From Saccharothrix carnea (GTDB lineage Bacteria; Actinomycetota; Actinomycetes; Mycobacteriales; Pseudonocardiaceae): a stretch of 64,000 nucleotides of DNA. Made by a program: the position numbers and the translations under genes. The DNA is taken from the NCBI RefSeq assembly GCF_003014735.1, contig NZ_PYAX01000016.1:103938-167937 (forward strand). Reading direction: 5' to 3'. Under the pieces are notes generated by a model. That model had not been told where the DNA came from and ran no database searches. It saw only the letters and a program-made list of their open reading frames with translations. This document shows, piece after piece, positions 43,964 to 52,724 of this stretch. Each line of letters opens with the position of its first letter. Positions within the stretch are counted from its first letter, which is position 1.

Positions 43964-44749
43964 TCAGCCGAAGACGCGGCGCTGGATCTCGCTGCGGTAG
44001 TCCTGCAGGGTGTTGTCGATGTGGACGCCCGCGGCGTGCGCGGCGGCCTCCGGGTCGCCGTCGCGGATCGCGCGGTAGATCGCCAGGTGCTCCTCGACCG
44101 CCTCCGCCGCGTGCCCGCCGACGGTGCCGTGCAGGCCGATGGTGCTGGACTGGCGTTGCAGGCGGCGGGCCTCGCGCACCGCGGCGACCAGGAACTGGTT
44201 GTGCGACGCGGCGGCGACGGCCAGGTGGAAGTCGTCGTCGCCCTGGTCGAACAGCGCGACCTGCTCGGTCACGTGGCCCTGCCGGCAGGTCTCGGCCGCG
44301 TCGCCGATGGCGCGCAGCTCGGCCGGGGTCGCGTGGATCGCGGCCAGCCGGCTGGCCGCGGTCTCCTGCACGCGGCGGAACTCGAAGAGCATGTAGACGT
44401 GGTCGAGGTCGGTCGGCAGGAAGAACCCGCCCCACCGGGACGAGCCGAGCATGCCCTCGTCGTCGGCCACGTAGAGCCCGCGGCCCTTGTGCGCGCGCAC
44501 CCGCCCGATCGCGGAGAGGATCTTGACGGCCTCGCGGACCACCGTCCGGCTGGTGCCCATCCGCGCGGCCAGCTCGTTCTCGGTCGGCATCCGGTCGCCC
44601 GGCCGCAGCTCCAACTCGGCGATGAGCTGCAGGATCTGCTCCGCCACCAGCTCGTAGCCCGGGCGGTAGGGGCCGGTCGCGCGGGTGGTGCCCGGCTGCC
44701 CGGGAGACGCGCCGGTCGGGTCCCCGGGCGCGAGTGCGCCATCCGTCAA
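43964..44749 (-). CDS. GntR/FCD-family transcriptional regulator
   Basis: 261 residues from TTG 44749, with AAGGAG five bases before. A Pro/Gly-rich head precedes a winged helix (about 30-100: YELVAEQILQLIAELELRPGDRMPTENELAARMGTSRTVVREAVKILSAIGRVRAHKGRGLYV). The FCD effector domain follows (FEFRRVQETAASRLAAIHA, FDQGDDDFHLAVAAASHN, EHLAIYRAIRDGDPEAAAHAAGVHI), whose Asp/His residues usually bind metal and an organic or sugar acid. It may respond to a sugar acid arising from the oxidative branch; this is inference. A palindrome ATGAGT-N3-ACTCAT lies about 100 bases upstream. Confidence 0.9.
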   Translation of the reverse strand: MTDGALAPGDPTGASPGQPGTTRATGPYRPGYELVAEQILQLIAELELRPGDRMPTENELAARMGTSRTVVREAVKILSAIGRVRAHKGRGLYVADDEGMLGSSRWGGFFLPTDLDHVYMLFEFRRVQETAASRLAAIHATPAELRAIGDAAETCRQGHVTEQVALFDQGDDDFHLAVAAASHNQFLVAAVREARRLQRQSSTIGLHGTVGGHAAEAVEEHLAIYRAIRDGDPEAAAHAAGVHIDNTLQDYRSEIQRRVFG

Positions 44750-44846
44750 CGCCGCTCCTTCGTGACGGGTCGCCTGAAGACGACGGCTCAACACCGTCCG
44801 GACAGCTTACATCCGACCGGTCGGCCGCAGGAGCGCGGTGGCGGGT

Positions 44847-44861
44847 ATGAGTACTACTCAT
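44847..44861. promoter_or_regulatory. Palindrome ATGAGTACTACTCAT
   Basis: Six-base arms with a 3-base spacer, upstream of the GntR gene and downstream of GH95. It matches the sites in the second LacI promoter (55305-55321, 55407-55421). Confidence 0.6.
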
Positions 44862-44906
44862 CGGGGTGATGTGGTGGCCGGGTACCTCCCTCCCACGGGT
44901 CGGTGG

Positions 44907-47765
44907 TCAGCCGCGCTGGAGCTGGAAGCGCTGGTTGGGGCTGCCGGTGAGCGCCCACTGCGAGATGCGGGCACCATCGGTCGTGGCCGCGGACCAGACG
45001 TCCATCGCGAGCCCGCTCTGCTGGTTGACCAGGCTGATCACGCCCCCGCCGTGGTCGACCAGCCGCCACAGCTGGTTCGGGGTGCCGGCGTCGCGCTGCT
45101 GGGTGATGTCGGCGCCACTGGCCGTGCCCGCGACCTGGAGCACCAGGCCGCTGTGCCGTGCCCGGACCCGGTAGTTCTCGCCCGAGGGCAGGAAGTCGAA
45201 CTGCTGGTTCTGGCCCGTCGTGGCCGACCACTGGACCAGGACGGCGCCGGCGGCCGTCGAAGCGCCGGTGACGTCGGCACGCTTGCCGCTGTGCTGCGCC
45301 ACGAGGCGGTAGTGCACGCCCGGCTCGACCAGCGGCGGCCGTCCCTGGGACGTCACGCGGTAGGTGTGGCCGGCCTGCCCGGCGAACCGGACCACGTCGG
45401 GCTCGACCCGCTCCGGCTGGACCACGGCGCCACCGGTCTCGTCGCGCAGTTCGAACGCCCCTGCGAACACCCGGCTGCGCACCTTCACGACCCCGTCGCG
45501 ATCAGGGGTGACGGACAGCTCGGTCGCCCAACCGCCGCTCCACGCGGCACCCACCGTGTACCCGCCCCGGCCCCGCAGCCCCGCCACCCGCCCGGTCGAC
45601 CAGGCGGACGGCAGCGCGGGCAGCACGTGCAGCTCGCCGTTGTGGCTGTGCAGCAGCATCTCGGCGATGCCGGACGTGGCGCCGAAGTTGCCGTCGATCT
45701 GGAACGGCGGGTGCAGGTCGAACATGTTGGGCGCGAGCCTCGCCGGTGTCACCAGGGAGCGGATCAGGTCGTGCGCCCGGCCGCCCTCCTCCAGCCGCGC
45801 CCAGTAGTTGATCTTCCAGGCCAGTGACCAGCCGGTTCCGTCGTCGCCGCGCAGCTGGAGCGTCCGGCGGGCGGCCTCGAACAGCTGCGGCGTGCCGCGC
45901 TTGGTGATCTGGTTGCTCGGGTGCAGGCCGTACAGGTGGGAGACGTGCCGGTGGTTCGGCTCCGTCTCCACCCAGTCGTGCAGCCACTCCATGATGTTGC
46001 CGCGGGAGCCGATCCGCGTCGGCGCGAGCCGACCGCTCGTCGCCCGCAGGCGCGTCCGGAAGTCGGCGTCCACGCCCAGCACCTCCGAGGCGCGGGCGCA
46101 GCCCTCGAACAGGTCGCGCAGGATCTGCATGTCCATCGTCGGACCCGCGCACACGCTGGCGTTCGGGTGGTGCGGCAGTTCCGGCGAGTTCGACGGGTTC
46201 GTGACCAGCCACTTCAGCGTCGGTTCCTCGACCAGCGTGTCGAGGAAGAACTGGGCGGCGCCCTTCATCGCGGGGTAGTAGGACCGCAGGAACGCGACGT
46301 CGCCGGTGAACAGGTAGTGGTCCCAGATCATGGTGGCCAGCCACGCGCCGCCGGTCTGCCACATGCCCCACACCGCGCCGTCGACGACCGAGGAACCCCG
46401 CCACCCGTCCGTGTTGTGGTGGGTGACCCAGCCACCGGCGCCGTACTGCGCCCGCGCGGTGCGGGCACCGGTCACGGTCAGGTCGTCGATCATGCGGAAC
46501 ACCGGCTCGTGGCACTCGGACAGGTTGGTCGAGTCGGTCGGCCAGTAGTTCATCGGCAGGTTGGCGTTGAGCGTGTACTTCGAGTCCCACGACGGTGCCA
46601 TCTGGTCGTTCCAGATGCCCTGGAGGTTGGCCGGTTGGGTACCGGGTCGCGACGACGCGATCAGCAGGTACCGGCCGTACTGGAAGAGCAGGGCGGAGAA
46701 CTGCGGGTCGACGGTGCCGTTGTGCTGCGTGATGCGCACGTCGGTCGGCTGGTCCGCCGCGGCGGTGCGGCCGAGGTCGAGGGTGACGCGCCCGAACAAC
46801 CGCTGGTAGTCGGCCACGTGCCGACTGCGCAGCACGTCGTACGCCAGGCCCTGCGCGCCGCTGAGCCGTCCCCGGGCGATGCCCTGGTAGTCGCCGCTCA
46901 CGTTGCGGTAGTCGACGTAGCTGGTGCCGATCGAGATCAGCAGCGTCACGCTCGTGGCGTTGGACACCCGCAACGTGCCGCCGGAGCTGCTGGTGCTCCC
47001 GCCCTCGGCGACGGCCTTGGCCAGCGCGAGGAACCGGACGGAGCCCGCGATGCCCCGCTGGTCGCCCGACCGGCCGTCCAGCCCGATCGTCGTGCCGTCC
47101 GGGCTGGACAGCGTCGCCCGCTGCGGTGTGCCGAACGTCGCGGTGAACGAGATCGACCCCGGCGTCTCGGCCGTCAGGCGCACGGCGATCACCTGGTCCG
47201 GCGCGCTGGCGATCACCTCGCGCCGGTACCGCACGTTGTTCGCCGTGTAGGTCACCACCGTCGTCGCGGTGGTCAGGTCGAGCCACCGCTGGTAGCCGGT
47301 GACCGTGCCGGGGGAGGGGAAGGCGAGCCGGAGGTCGCCGACTGGCTGGTAGGCGAGCTGGCCCGCCGGGTTGCCCAGCATCGCCTGGTCGACGAGGGTC
47401 TGCGCCTGCGCCCACTGGTTGGCGAACACCAGCCGTCTGATCTCGGGCAGGGCGGCCGCACCGCGGGTGTTGGTGTAGTCGTGCGGCCCGCCCGCCCAGA
47501 CCGTGTCCTCGTTGAGCTGCAACCGCTCCGCGTCGACGTTGCCGAAGACCATCGCGCCGAGGCGGCCGTTGCCGACCGGCAACGCGCGCAGCCAGTCCGT
47601 CCCGGCCTGCTCGTCGTACCACAGCGCGAGGTCGCCGACCGCGCGCACTTCCGGCGGCGCGGCCGACCCGGCACGGGCCGCCGCAGTCCACCCGGCCGGC
47701 GCGAGCACGGCACCGGCGCCCACCGCACCGAGCTTCATCAGTCGCCTTCGTGGCAAGTCCGTCAT
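44907..47765 (-). CDS. Secreted GH95 alpha-L-fucosidase/galactosidase with C-terminal CBM13
   Basis: 952 residues from ATG 47765, preceded by GGAGGG. The N-terminus DLPRRRLMKLGAVGAGAVLAPAGW is a twin-arginine signal. Residues about 35-790 match GH95: LWYDEQAGTDWLRALPVGNGRLGAMVFGNVDAERLQLNEDTVWAGGP, KYTLNANLPMNYWPTDSTNL, TNPSNSPELPHHPNASVCAGPTMD, and FDLHPPFQIDGNFGATSGIAEMLLHS, which hold the family's catalytic Asn, Glu and Asp. It removes alpha-1,2-linked L-fucose or L-galactose, for example from xyloglucan or other decorated glycans. A CBM13 trefoil occupies about 815-952. Two operator sites lie in the divergent promoter shared with the 48121 gene. Confidence 0.92.
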   Translation of the reverse strand: MTDLPRRRLMKLGAVGAGAVLAPAGWTAAARAGSAAPPEVRAVGDLALWYDEQAGTDWLRALPVGNGRLGAMVFGNVDAERLQLNEDTVWAGGPHDYTNTRGAAALPEIRRLVFANQWAQAQTLVDQAMLGNPAGQLAYQPVGDLRLAFPSPGTVTGYQRWLDLTTATTVVTYTANNVRYRREVIASAPDQVIAVRLTAETPGSISFTATFGTPQRATLSSPDGTTIGLDGRSGDQRGIAGSVRFLALAKAVAEGGSTSSSGGTLRVSNATSVTLLISIGTSYVDYRNVSGDYQGIARGRLSGAQGLAYDVLRSRHVADYQRLFGRVTLDLGRTAAADQPTDVRITQHNGTVDPQFSALLFQYGRYLLIASSRPGTQPANLQGIWNDQMAPSWDSKYTLNANLPMNYWPTDSTNLSECHEPVFRMIDDLTVTGARTARAQYGAGGWVTHHNTDGWRGSSVVDGAVWGMWQTGGAWLATMIWDHYLFTGDVAFLRSYYPAMKGAAQFFLDTLVEEPTLKWLVTNPSNSPELPHHPNASVCAGPTMDMQILRDLFEGCARASEVLGVDADFRTRLRATSGRLAPTRIGSRGNIMEWLHDWVETEPNHRHVSHLYGLHPSNQITKRGTPQLFEAARRTLQLRGDDGTGWSLAWKINYWARLEEGGRAHDLIRSLVTPARLAPNMFDLHPPFQIDGNFGATSGIAEMLLHSHNGELHVLPALPSAWSTGRVAGLRGRGGYTVGAAWSGGWATELSVTPDRDGVVKVRSRVFAGAFELRDETGGAVVQPERVEPDVVRFAGQAGHTYRVTSQGRPPLVEPGVHYRLVAQHSGKRADVTGASTAAGAVLVQWSATTGQNQQFDFLPSGENYRVRARHSGLVLQVAGTASGADITQQRDAGTPNQLWRLVDHGGGVISLVNQQSGLAMDVWSAATTDGARISQWALTGSPNQRFQLQRG

Positions 47766-47893
47766 CGAAGCACCCTCCAAAGGGGACGGTCGTCGACGCG
47801 CCGGCGGTGTGGTGGGCGGAACCTCGCGACCGGAGCCTGCGGGCAACGTAGCCAGGGGCGATCGTGGCCGTCAATCACCCGGACCTGCTCAAT

Positions 47894-47914
47894 GTGAACG
47901 CTAACATCTTTAGC
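47894..47914. promoter_or_regulatory. Operator with core GTGAACGCTAAC and outer TTTAGC
   Basis: The 12-base core differs at two positions from the perfect palindrome and is followed by the right outer arm TTTAGC, 129 bases upstream of GH95. Confidence 0.65.
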
Positions 47915-47991
47915 ACCGCGCTGACCTCATCGAACCCGGATTCGACGGGTGAGGCCGTTGCGATAGAGGTGAATTAGTTGTCCGCTGACTA

Positions 47992-48012
47992 GTTAGCGCT
48001 AACACTTTTAGC
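47992..48012. promoter_or_regulatory. Perfect operator GTTAGCGCTAAC with outer TTTAGC arm
   Basis: Perfect 12-base palindrome at 47992-48003, followed by CTTTTAGC, 118 bases upstream of the 48121 gene. Confidence 0.78.
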
Positions 48013-48120
48013 ACCGACGAGCGTTGACGCCTCACGTCGCCGATGGTTACGGTGCCGAGCAGGCGCCGGTGTCGCGCGCCTTGCCGGTCCGCCCGTCGAC
48101 GATGACGAGGAGACTCTTCG

Positions 48121-50988
48121 ATGCGACGATACTTATTTGCCGCCGAGCGGATCAGAACCGGCAGAAAGTCCACAAAGGACAAAATCGGCACCGTGTCGGG
48201 CGCCGCCCTCCTCGTGGCCGCGAGCGTCGTCGCGACGGTGGTGGGCTCCTCGCCACCCGCCGCCGCCCACGCGGTCAACCCGGCCGACTTCCAGCAGGTC
48301 GAACTCGCGCGCGGGGTCGCCGAGATGGGCGAACCCATGACGCTCGCCGTGCTGCCGGACCGCTCGGTGCTGCACACCTCGCGCAACGGGACGGTGCGCC
48401 GCACCACGGCCGAAGGCGTCACCAGCGTGATCGGCACCGTGCCGGTCTACACCCACGACGAGGAAGGCCTGCAGGGCATCGGGGTGGACCCGGGCTTCAC
48501 CACCAACCGGTTCATCTACCTGTTCTACGCACCACCGCTGTCCACCCCCGGCGGCGACGCACCGGCCACCGGCACGGACTTCTCGGCGTGGAAGGGGGTC
48601 AACCGGCTGTCCCGGTTCACCCTGAACGCCGACTTCACGCTCAACACGGCCAGCCAGGTGACCGTGCTGGAGGTCGCGACCGACCGGGGCATGTGCTGCC
48701 ACGTCGGCGGTGACATCGACTTCGACGCGGCGGGCAACCTGTACCTGTCCACCGGTGACGACTCGAACCCGTTCGACTCGGCCGGCTACACCCCGATCGA
48801 CGAGCGGACCAACCGCAACCCCACCTACGACGCGCAGCGCAGCGCGGGCAACACGAACGACCTGCGCGGCAAGGTGCTGCGGATCAAGGTGAACGCCGAC
48901 GGCTCGTACTCGATCCCGCCCGGCAACCTGTTCCCGGTCGGCACCGCGGGCACCCGGCCGGAGATCTACGCGATGGGCTTGCGCAACCCGTTCCGCTTCA
49001 ACGTGGACAAGCCGACCGGCGCGATCTACCTCGGCGAGTACGGCCCCGACGCGGGCACGAGCAGCAACACCCGCGGCCCCGCCGGCCTGGTGGAGTTCAA
49101 CCGGATCACCTCGGCGGGCAACTTCGGCTGGCCCTACTGCGTCGGCTCGAACACCACCGCCGAGGCGTACGTGGACTACACGTTCCCGTCCGGGCCGTCC
49201 GGCAGCCGGTTCACCTGCGCCGCGCCGGTCAACAACTCGCCGCGCAACACGGGCCTGTCCACCCTGCCCGCCGCCAAGTCGGCGTGGATCAAGTACGACA
49301 ACTGCTCGTTCGCGGCGTTCGGCTGCGGTTCTGAGTCGCCGATGGCCGCGCCGGTGTACCGGTACGACGCGGCCAACCCGTCGTCGGTCAAGTTCCCGGC
49401 CGCGCTGGACGGGCACGTGTTCGCCACCGAGTTCGGCCGGCGCTGGATCAAGGTCATCGACGTCAACGCGGACGGCTCGGCCGGGCAGGTCAACGACTTC
49501 CCGTGGCGCGGCACGCAGGTCATGGACGCGACGTTCGGCCCGGACGGCGCCCTCTACGTGCTGGACTACGGCACCGGTTGGGGCAGTGGTGACGCCAGCT
49601 CCGCCCTCTACCGCATCGAGTACAACCCCGCCGGGAACAGGGCGCCGACCGCGCGTGCCGCCGCCGACCGCACCTCCGGCGCCGCTCCGCTGACGGTGAA
49701 CTTCTCGTCGGCGGGCTCCTCGGACCCCGAGAACGGCGCGCTGACCTACCACTGGAACTTCGGTGACGGCACCACGTCGACGGCGGCCAACCCCAGCCGC
49801 ACCTACAACGCCAACGGCCAGTACTCGGTGACGCTCACCGTGACCGATCCCGGCGGGCGCTCGGGTTCGGCGGGCGTGTCCATCTCGGTCGGCAACACGC
49901 CTCCCACGGTCAGGATCGACACACCGGCCAACGGCACCCTGTTCAGCTTCGGTGACACCGTGCCGTACACGATCACGGCGTCGGACCGGGAGGACGGCAC
50001 GATCGACTGCGCCCGGGTGAAGCTGAGCTACGTGCTCGGCCACGACAGCCACGGCCACCCGATCACCACGCAGACCGGCTGCTCGGGCACGTTGCAGATC
50101 CCGGTGGACGGTGAGCACGACACGGCGGCGAACCTGTTCGCGGTGTTCGACGCCGAGTACACCGACCTCGGCGCCAACGGCCAGCCGCCGGTGACCACGC
50201 ACACGCAGCACGTGCTCCAGTTGCGGCACCGCCAAGCCGAGCACTACTCGACGCAGTCCGGCACCGGCCTCTACGACAAGGCGACCGCCGAGGGCGGCCG
50301 GACTGTCGGCGACATCCAGAACGGCGACTGGATCGCGTTCGAGCCGTACGCGCTGGGCGGCACCAACAGGTTCACCGCCCGGGTGTCGTCGGCGGGCGCC
50401 GGTGGCACGCTGTCCGTGCGGACCGGGTCACCGACCGGGCCGGTGCTCGGCACGGTGACCGTGCCGGTGACCGGCGGGTGGGAGACCTTCACCGACGTGT
50501 CGACCACCCTGGCGAACGTGCCGACCGGCACCGTCACGCTCTACCTCACCTTCGCCGGCGGCACGGGCACCCTCTTCGACGTCGACGCGTACACGTTCGG
50601 CACCTCCGCGGGCACCCGGACCGGGCCGATCGTCGGCGTCTCGGGCAAGTGCGTGGACGTCAACGCCGGCGCCACGGCCGATGGCACGAAGGTGCAGCTG
50701 TGGACGTGCAACAGCGGCGCGAACCAGCGCTGGACGGTGAGCGGGTCGACGTTGCGGGCGCTGGACAAGTGCCTGGACGCGGCCGGCACCGCGGACGGCG
50801 CCCTGGTGCGGCTGTGGACGTGCCACGGCGGCGCCGGGCAGAACTGGACCGCCGGTGCCAACGGGTCGCTGGTCAACTCCCAGTCGGGCAAGTGCCTGGA
50901 CGCCAACGGCGGCAGTTCGGCCGATGGCACCCAGTTGATCCTCTGGAGCTGCCACGGCGGCACCAACCAACGGTGGACCCTGCCCTGA
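48121..50988 (+). CDS. Secreted PQQ-type sugar dehydrogenase-like (GSDH) - PKD - CBM6-like - CBM13 protein
   Basis: 955 residues, ATG 48121 with GAGGAG upstream. Signal peptide about 20-50. The GSDH propeller covers about 55-510 (HDEEGLQGIGVDPGFTTNRFIYLFYAPP, CCHVGGDIDFDAAGNLYLSTGDDSNPF, NTNDLRGKVLRIKVNADG, IYAMGLRNPFRFNV). PKD about 515-600 (YHWNFGDGTTSTAANPSRTY), a beta-rich segment, CBM6-like about 715-835, CBM13 about 838-955. It is a close paralogue of the C-terminal three-quarters of the 40195-43662 fusion but lacks the ThuA part, which instead is the next gene. It should oxidise a sugar at the cell surface while bound to polysaccharide; substrate and cofactor are inferred. It starts a three-gene unit. 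Confidence 0.88.
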   Translation: MRRYLFAAERIRTGRKSTKDKIGTVSGAALLVAASVVATVVGSSPPAAAHAVNPADFQQVELARGVAEMGEPMTLAVLPDRSVLHTSRNGTVRRTTAEGVTSVIGTVPVYTHDEEGLQGIGVDPGFTTNRFIYLFYAPPLSTPGGDAPATGTDFSAWKGVNRLSRFTLNADFTLNTASQVTVLEVATDRGMCCHVGGDIDFDAAGNLYLSTGDDSNPFDSAGYTPIDERTNRNPTYDAQRSAGNTNDLRGKVLRIKVNADGSYSIPPGNLFPVGTAGTRPEIYAMGLRNPFRFNVDKPTGAIYLGEYGPDAGTSSNTRGPAGLVEFNRITSAGNFGWPYCVGSNTTAEAYVDYTFPSGPSGSRFTCAAPVNNSPRNTGLSTLPAAKSAWIKYDNCSFAAFGCGSESPMAAPVYRYDAANPSSVKFPAALDGHVFATEFGRRWIKVIDVNADGSAGQVNDFPWRGTQVMDATFGPDGALYVLDYGTGWGSGDASSALYRIEYNPAGNRAPTARAAADRTSGAAPLTVNFSSAGSSDPENGALTYHWNFGDGTTSTAANPSRTYNANGQYSVTLTVTDPGGRSGSAGVSISVGNTPPTVRIDTPANGTLFSFGDTVPYTITASDREDGTIDCARVKLSYVLGHDSHGHPITTQTGCSGTLQIPVDGEHDTAANLFAVFDAEYTDLGANGQPPVTTHTQHVLQLRHRQAEHYSTQSGTGLYDKATAEGGRTVGDIQNGDWIAFEPYALGGTNRFTARVSSAGAGGTLSVRTGSPTGPVLGTVTVPVTGGWETFTDVSTTLANVPTGTVTLYLTFAGGTGTLFDVDAYTFGTSAGTRTGPIVGVSGKCVDVNAGATADGTKVQLWTCNSGANQRWTVSGSTLRALDKCLDAAGTADGALVRLWTCHGGAGQNWTAGANGSLVNSQSGKCLDANGGSSADGTQLILWSCHGGTNQRWTLP

Positions 50989-51010
50989 CCAACCGCGAGG
51001 ACGGCGAACG

Positions 51011-52708
51011 ATGAGACGCTCACTGACCCGACGCGTGATCGGCCTGACCGCGGCCGCGATCACCGCCGCCGCGCTCAACCCCGGTCCACCGGCCGTCGCC
51101 GCCGACGTGCCGTACGACGTGCTGGTGTTCTCCAAGACCGCGGGCTTCCGCCACGACGCGATCCCGGCGGGCATCCAGCTGGTCCGGGACCTGGGGGCGG
51201 CCAACAGCTTCACGGTCACCACCACCGAGGACTCCGCCCACTTCACCACCGCCAACCTGGCCCGGTACGAAGCCGTGGTCTTCCTCAACACCACCGGTGA
51301 CGTGCTCAACGCGACCCAGCAGACGGCGTTCGAGTCCTACGTCCGGGGCGGGGGAGGGTACGTCGGCGTGCACTCGGCGTCCGACACCGAGTACGACTGG
51401 CCGTTCTACGGCGAGCTGGTCGGCACGTACTTCACCTCGCACCCGGCCATCCAGCAGGCCACGGTCCGGGTCGAGAACCGGGCGCACGCGGCCACCGCGC
51501 ACCTGGCCCCGGCGTGGACCAGGACCGACGAGTGGTACAACTTCCGCGGCAACGTCCGCTCCACGGCCCGGGTCCTGGCCACCTTGGACGAGTCGACCTA
51601 CAGCGGCGGCTCGATGGGCGCCGACCACCCGCACACCTGGTGCAAGACCGTCCAGGGCGGGCGCTCGTTCTACACCGGCAGCGGCCACACGCAGGCGAGC
51701 TACGCCGAGCCGGGGTTCCGCGCCCTGATCCTCGGCGGCATCCGGTACGCGGCCAACCGCACCAAGGCCGACTGCCGACCCGAGACCGGCTACACCGCGC
51801 TGTACAACGGCGCCACGACCGGCTGGTCGCAGGCCGGACCGGGCGGTTTCACCAACGGCGACGGCACGCTGACCTCGTTCGGCGGCCTGGGCATGCTCTG
51901 GCACAGCGCGCGCGAGTACCGCTCGTACTCGCTCAAGCTGGACTGGCGGGCGGCGGGTGACGACAACTCCGGCGTCCTCGTCGGCTTCCCGGCGAGCTCC
52001 GACCCGAACTCCGCGATGGCCAACGGCTACGAGGTGCAGATCGACGCCACCGACACCGCGGACAGGACCACCGGCGCGGTCTACGGCGTGAAAGCCGCCG
52101 ACCAGGCCGCCCGTGACGCCGCGCTCAACCCGCCGGGCGAGTGGAACACCTTCGAGCTGCTGGTCGAAGGCGAGCGCCTGCGGGTGTTCCTCAACGGCGT
52201 GCAGGTCAACGACTTCACCAACACCGACCCGGCGCGGTCGTTGACCTCCGGGCACATCGGCCTGCAGAACCACGGCGACGGCGACGACGTGTCGTTCCGC
52301 CACGTCCGGATCAAGGAACTCGGTGGCACGACCCCGCGCACCGGCCCGATCGTCGCCGCCTCGGGCAAGTGCGTGGACGTCAACGGCGGCGGTACGGCCG
52401 ATGGCACGAAGGTGCAGCTGTGGACGTGCAACAGCGGTGCGAACCAGCGCTGGACGGTGAGCGGGTCGACGGTGAAGGCACTCGACAGGTGCCTGGACGC
52501 GGCCGGTACCGCGAACGGCGCGGCCGTGCGGCTGTGGACGTGCCACGGCGGTGGCGGTCAGAACTGGACCGCGGGCGCCAACGGGTCGTTGGTGAACCCG
52601 CAGTCGGGCAAGTGCCTGGACGCCAACGGCGGCAGCTCCGCCGATGGCACCCAGTTGATCGTCTGGAGCTGCCACGGCGGCACCAACCAGCGGTGGACCC
52701 TGCCTTGA
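51011..52708 (+). CDS. Secreted ThuA-like - DUF1080 (3-keto-glycoside hydrolase-like) - CBM13 protein
   Basis: 565 residues, ATG 51011 after GAGGAC, 22 bases beyond the GSDH gene. Signal peptide about 1-31. ThuA-like domain about 34-255 (YDVLVFSKTAGFRHDAIPAGIQLV, GGGGYVGVHSASDTEYDWPFYG, RTDEWYNFRGNVR). DUF1080/3-keto-disaccharide-hydrolase-like beta-sandwich about 258-440 (YTALYNGATTGWSQAG, KLDWRAAGDDNSGVLVGFP, NGYEVQID, GEWNTFELLVEGERLRVFLNGVQVNDF, GHIGLQNHGDGDDVSFRHVRIKEL). CBM13 about 445-565. Members of the DUF1080 family cleave 3-keto-glycosides, so a neighbouring sugar oxidase is a meaningful partner. The CBM13 is nearly identical to that of the preceding gene. Confidence 0.88.
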   Translation: MRRSLTRRVIGLTAAAITAAALNPGPPAVAADVPYDVLVFSKTAGFRHDAIPAGIQLVRDLGAANSFTVTTTEDSAHFTTANLARYEAVVFLNTTGDVLNATQQTAFESYVRGGGGYVGVHSASDTEYDWPFYGELVGTYFTSHPAIQQATVRVENRAHAATAHLAPAWTRTDEWYNFRGNVRSTARVLATLDESTYSGGSMGADHPHTWCKTVQGGRSFYTGSGHTQASYAEPGFRALILGGIRYAANRTKADCRPETGYTALYNGATTGWSQAGPGGFTNGDGTLTSFGGLGMLWHSAREYRSYSLKLDWRAAGDDNSGVLVGFPASSDPNSAMANGYEVQIDATDTADRTTGAVYGVKAADQAARDAALNPPGEWNTFELLVEGERLRVFLNGVQVNDFTNTDPARSLTSGHIGLQNHGDGDDVSFRHVRIKELGGTTPRTGPIVAASGKCVDVNGGGTADGTKVQLWTCNSGANQRWTVSGSTVKALDRCLDAAGTANGAAVRLWTCHGGGGQNWTAGANGSLVNPQSGKCLDANGGSSADGTQLIVWSCHGGTNQRWTLP

Positions 52709-52724
52709 ACCGAAGGAGTGCTCG

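Larger units (their letters stand above)
47766..48120. promoter_or_regulatory. Divergent promoter shared by GH95 and GSDH-CBM13 genes
   Basis: 355 bases containing two operator copies (47894-47914 and 47992-48012) about 98 bases apart centre to centre, compatible with looping between bound repressors. No gene is seen. Confidence 0.65.
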
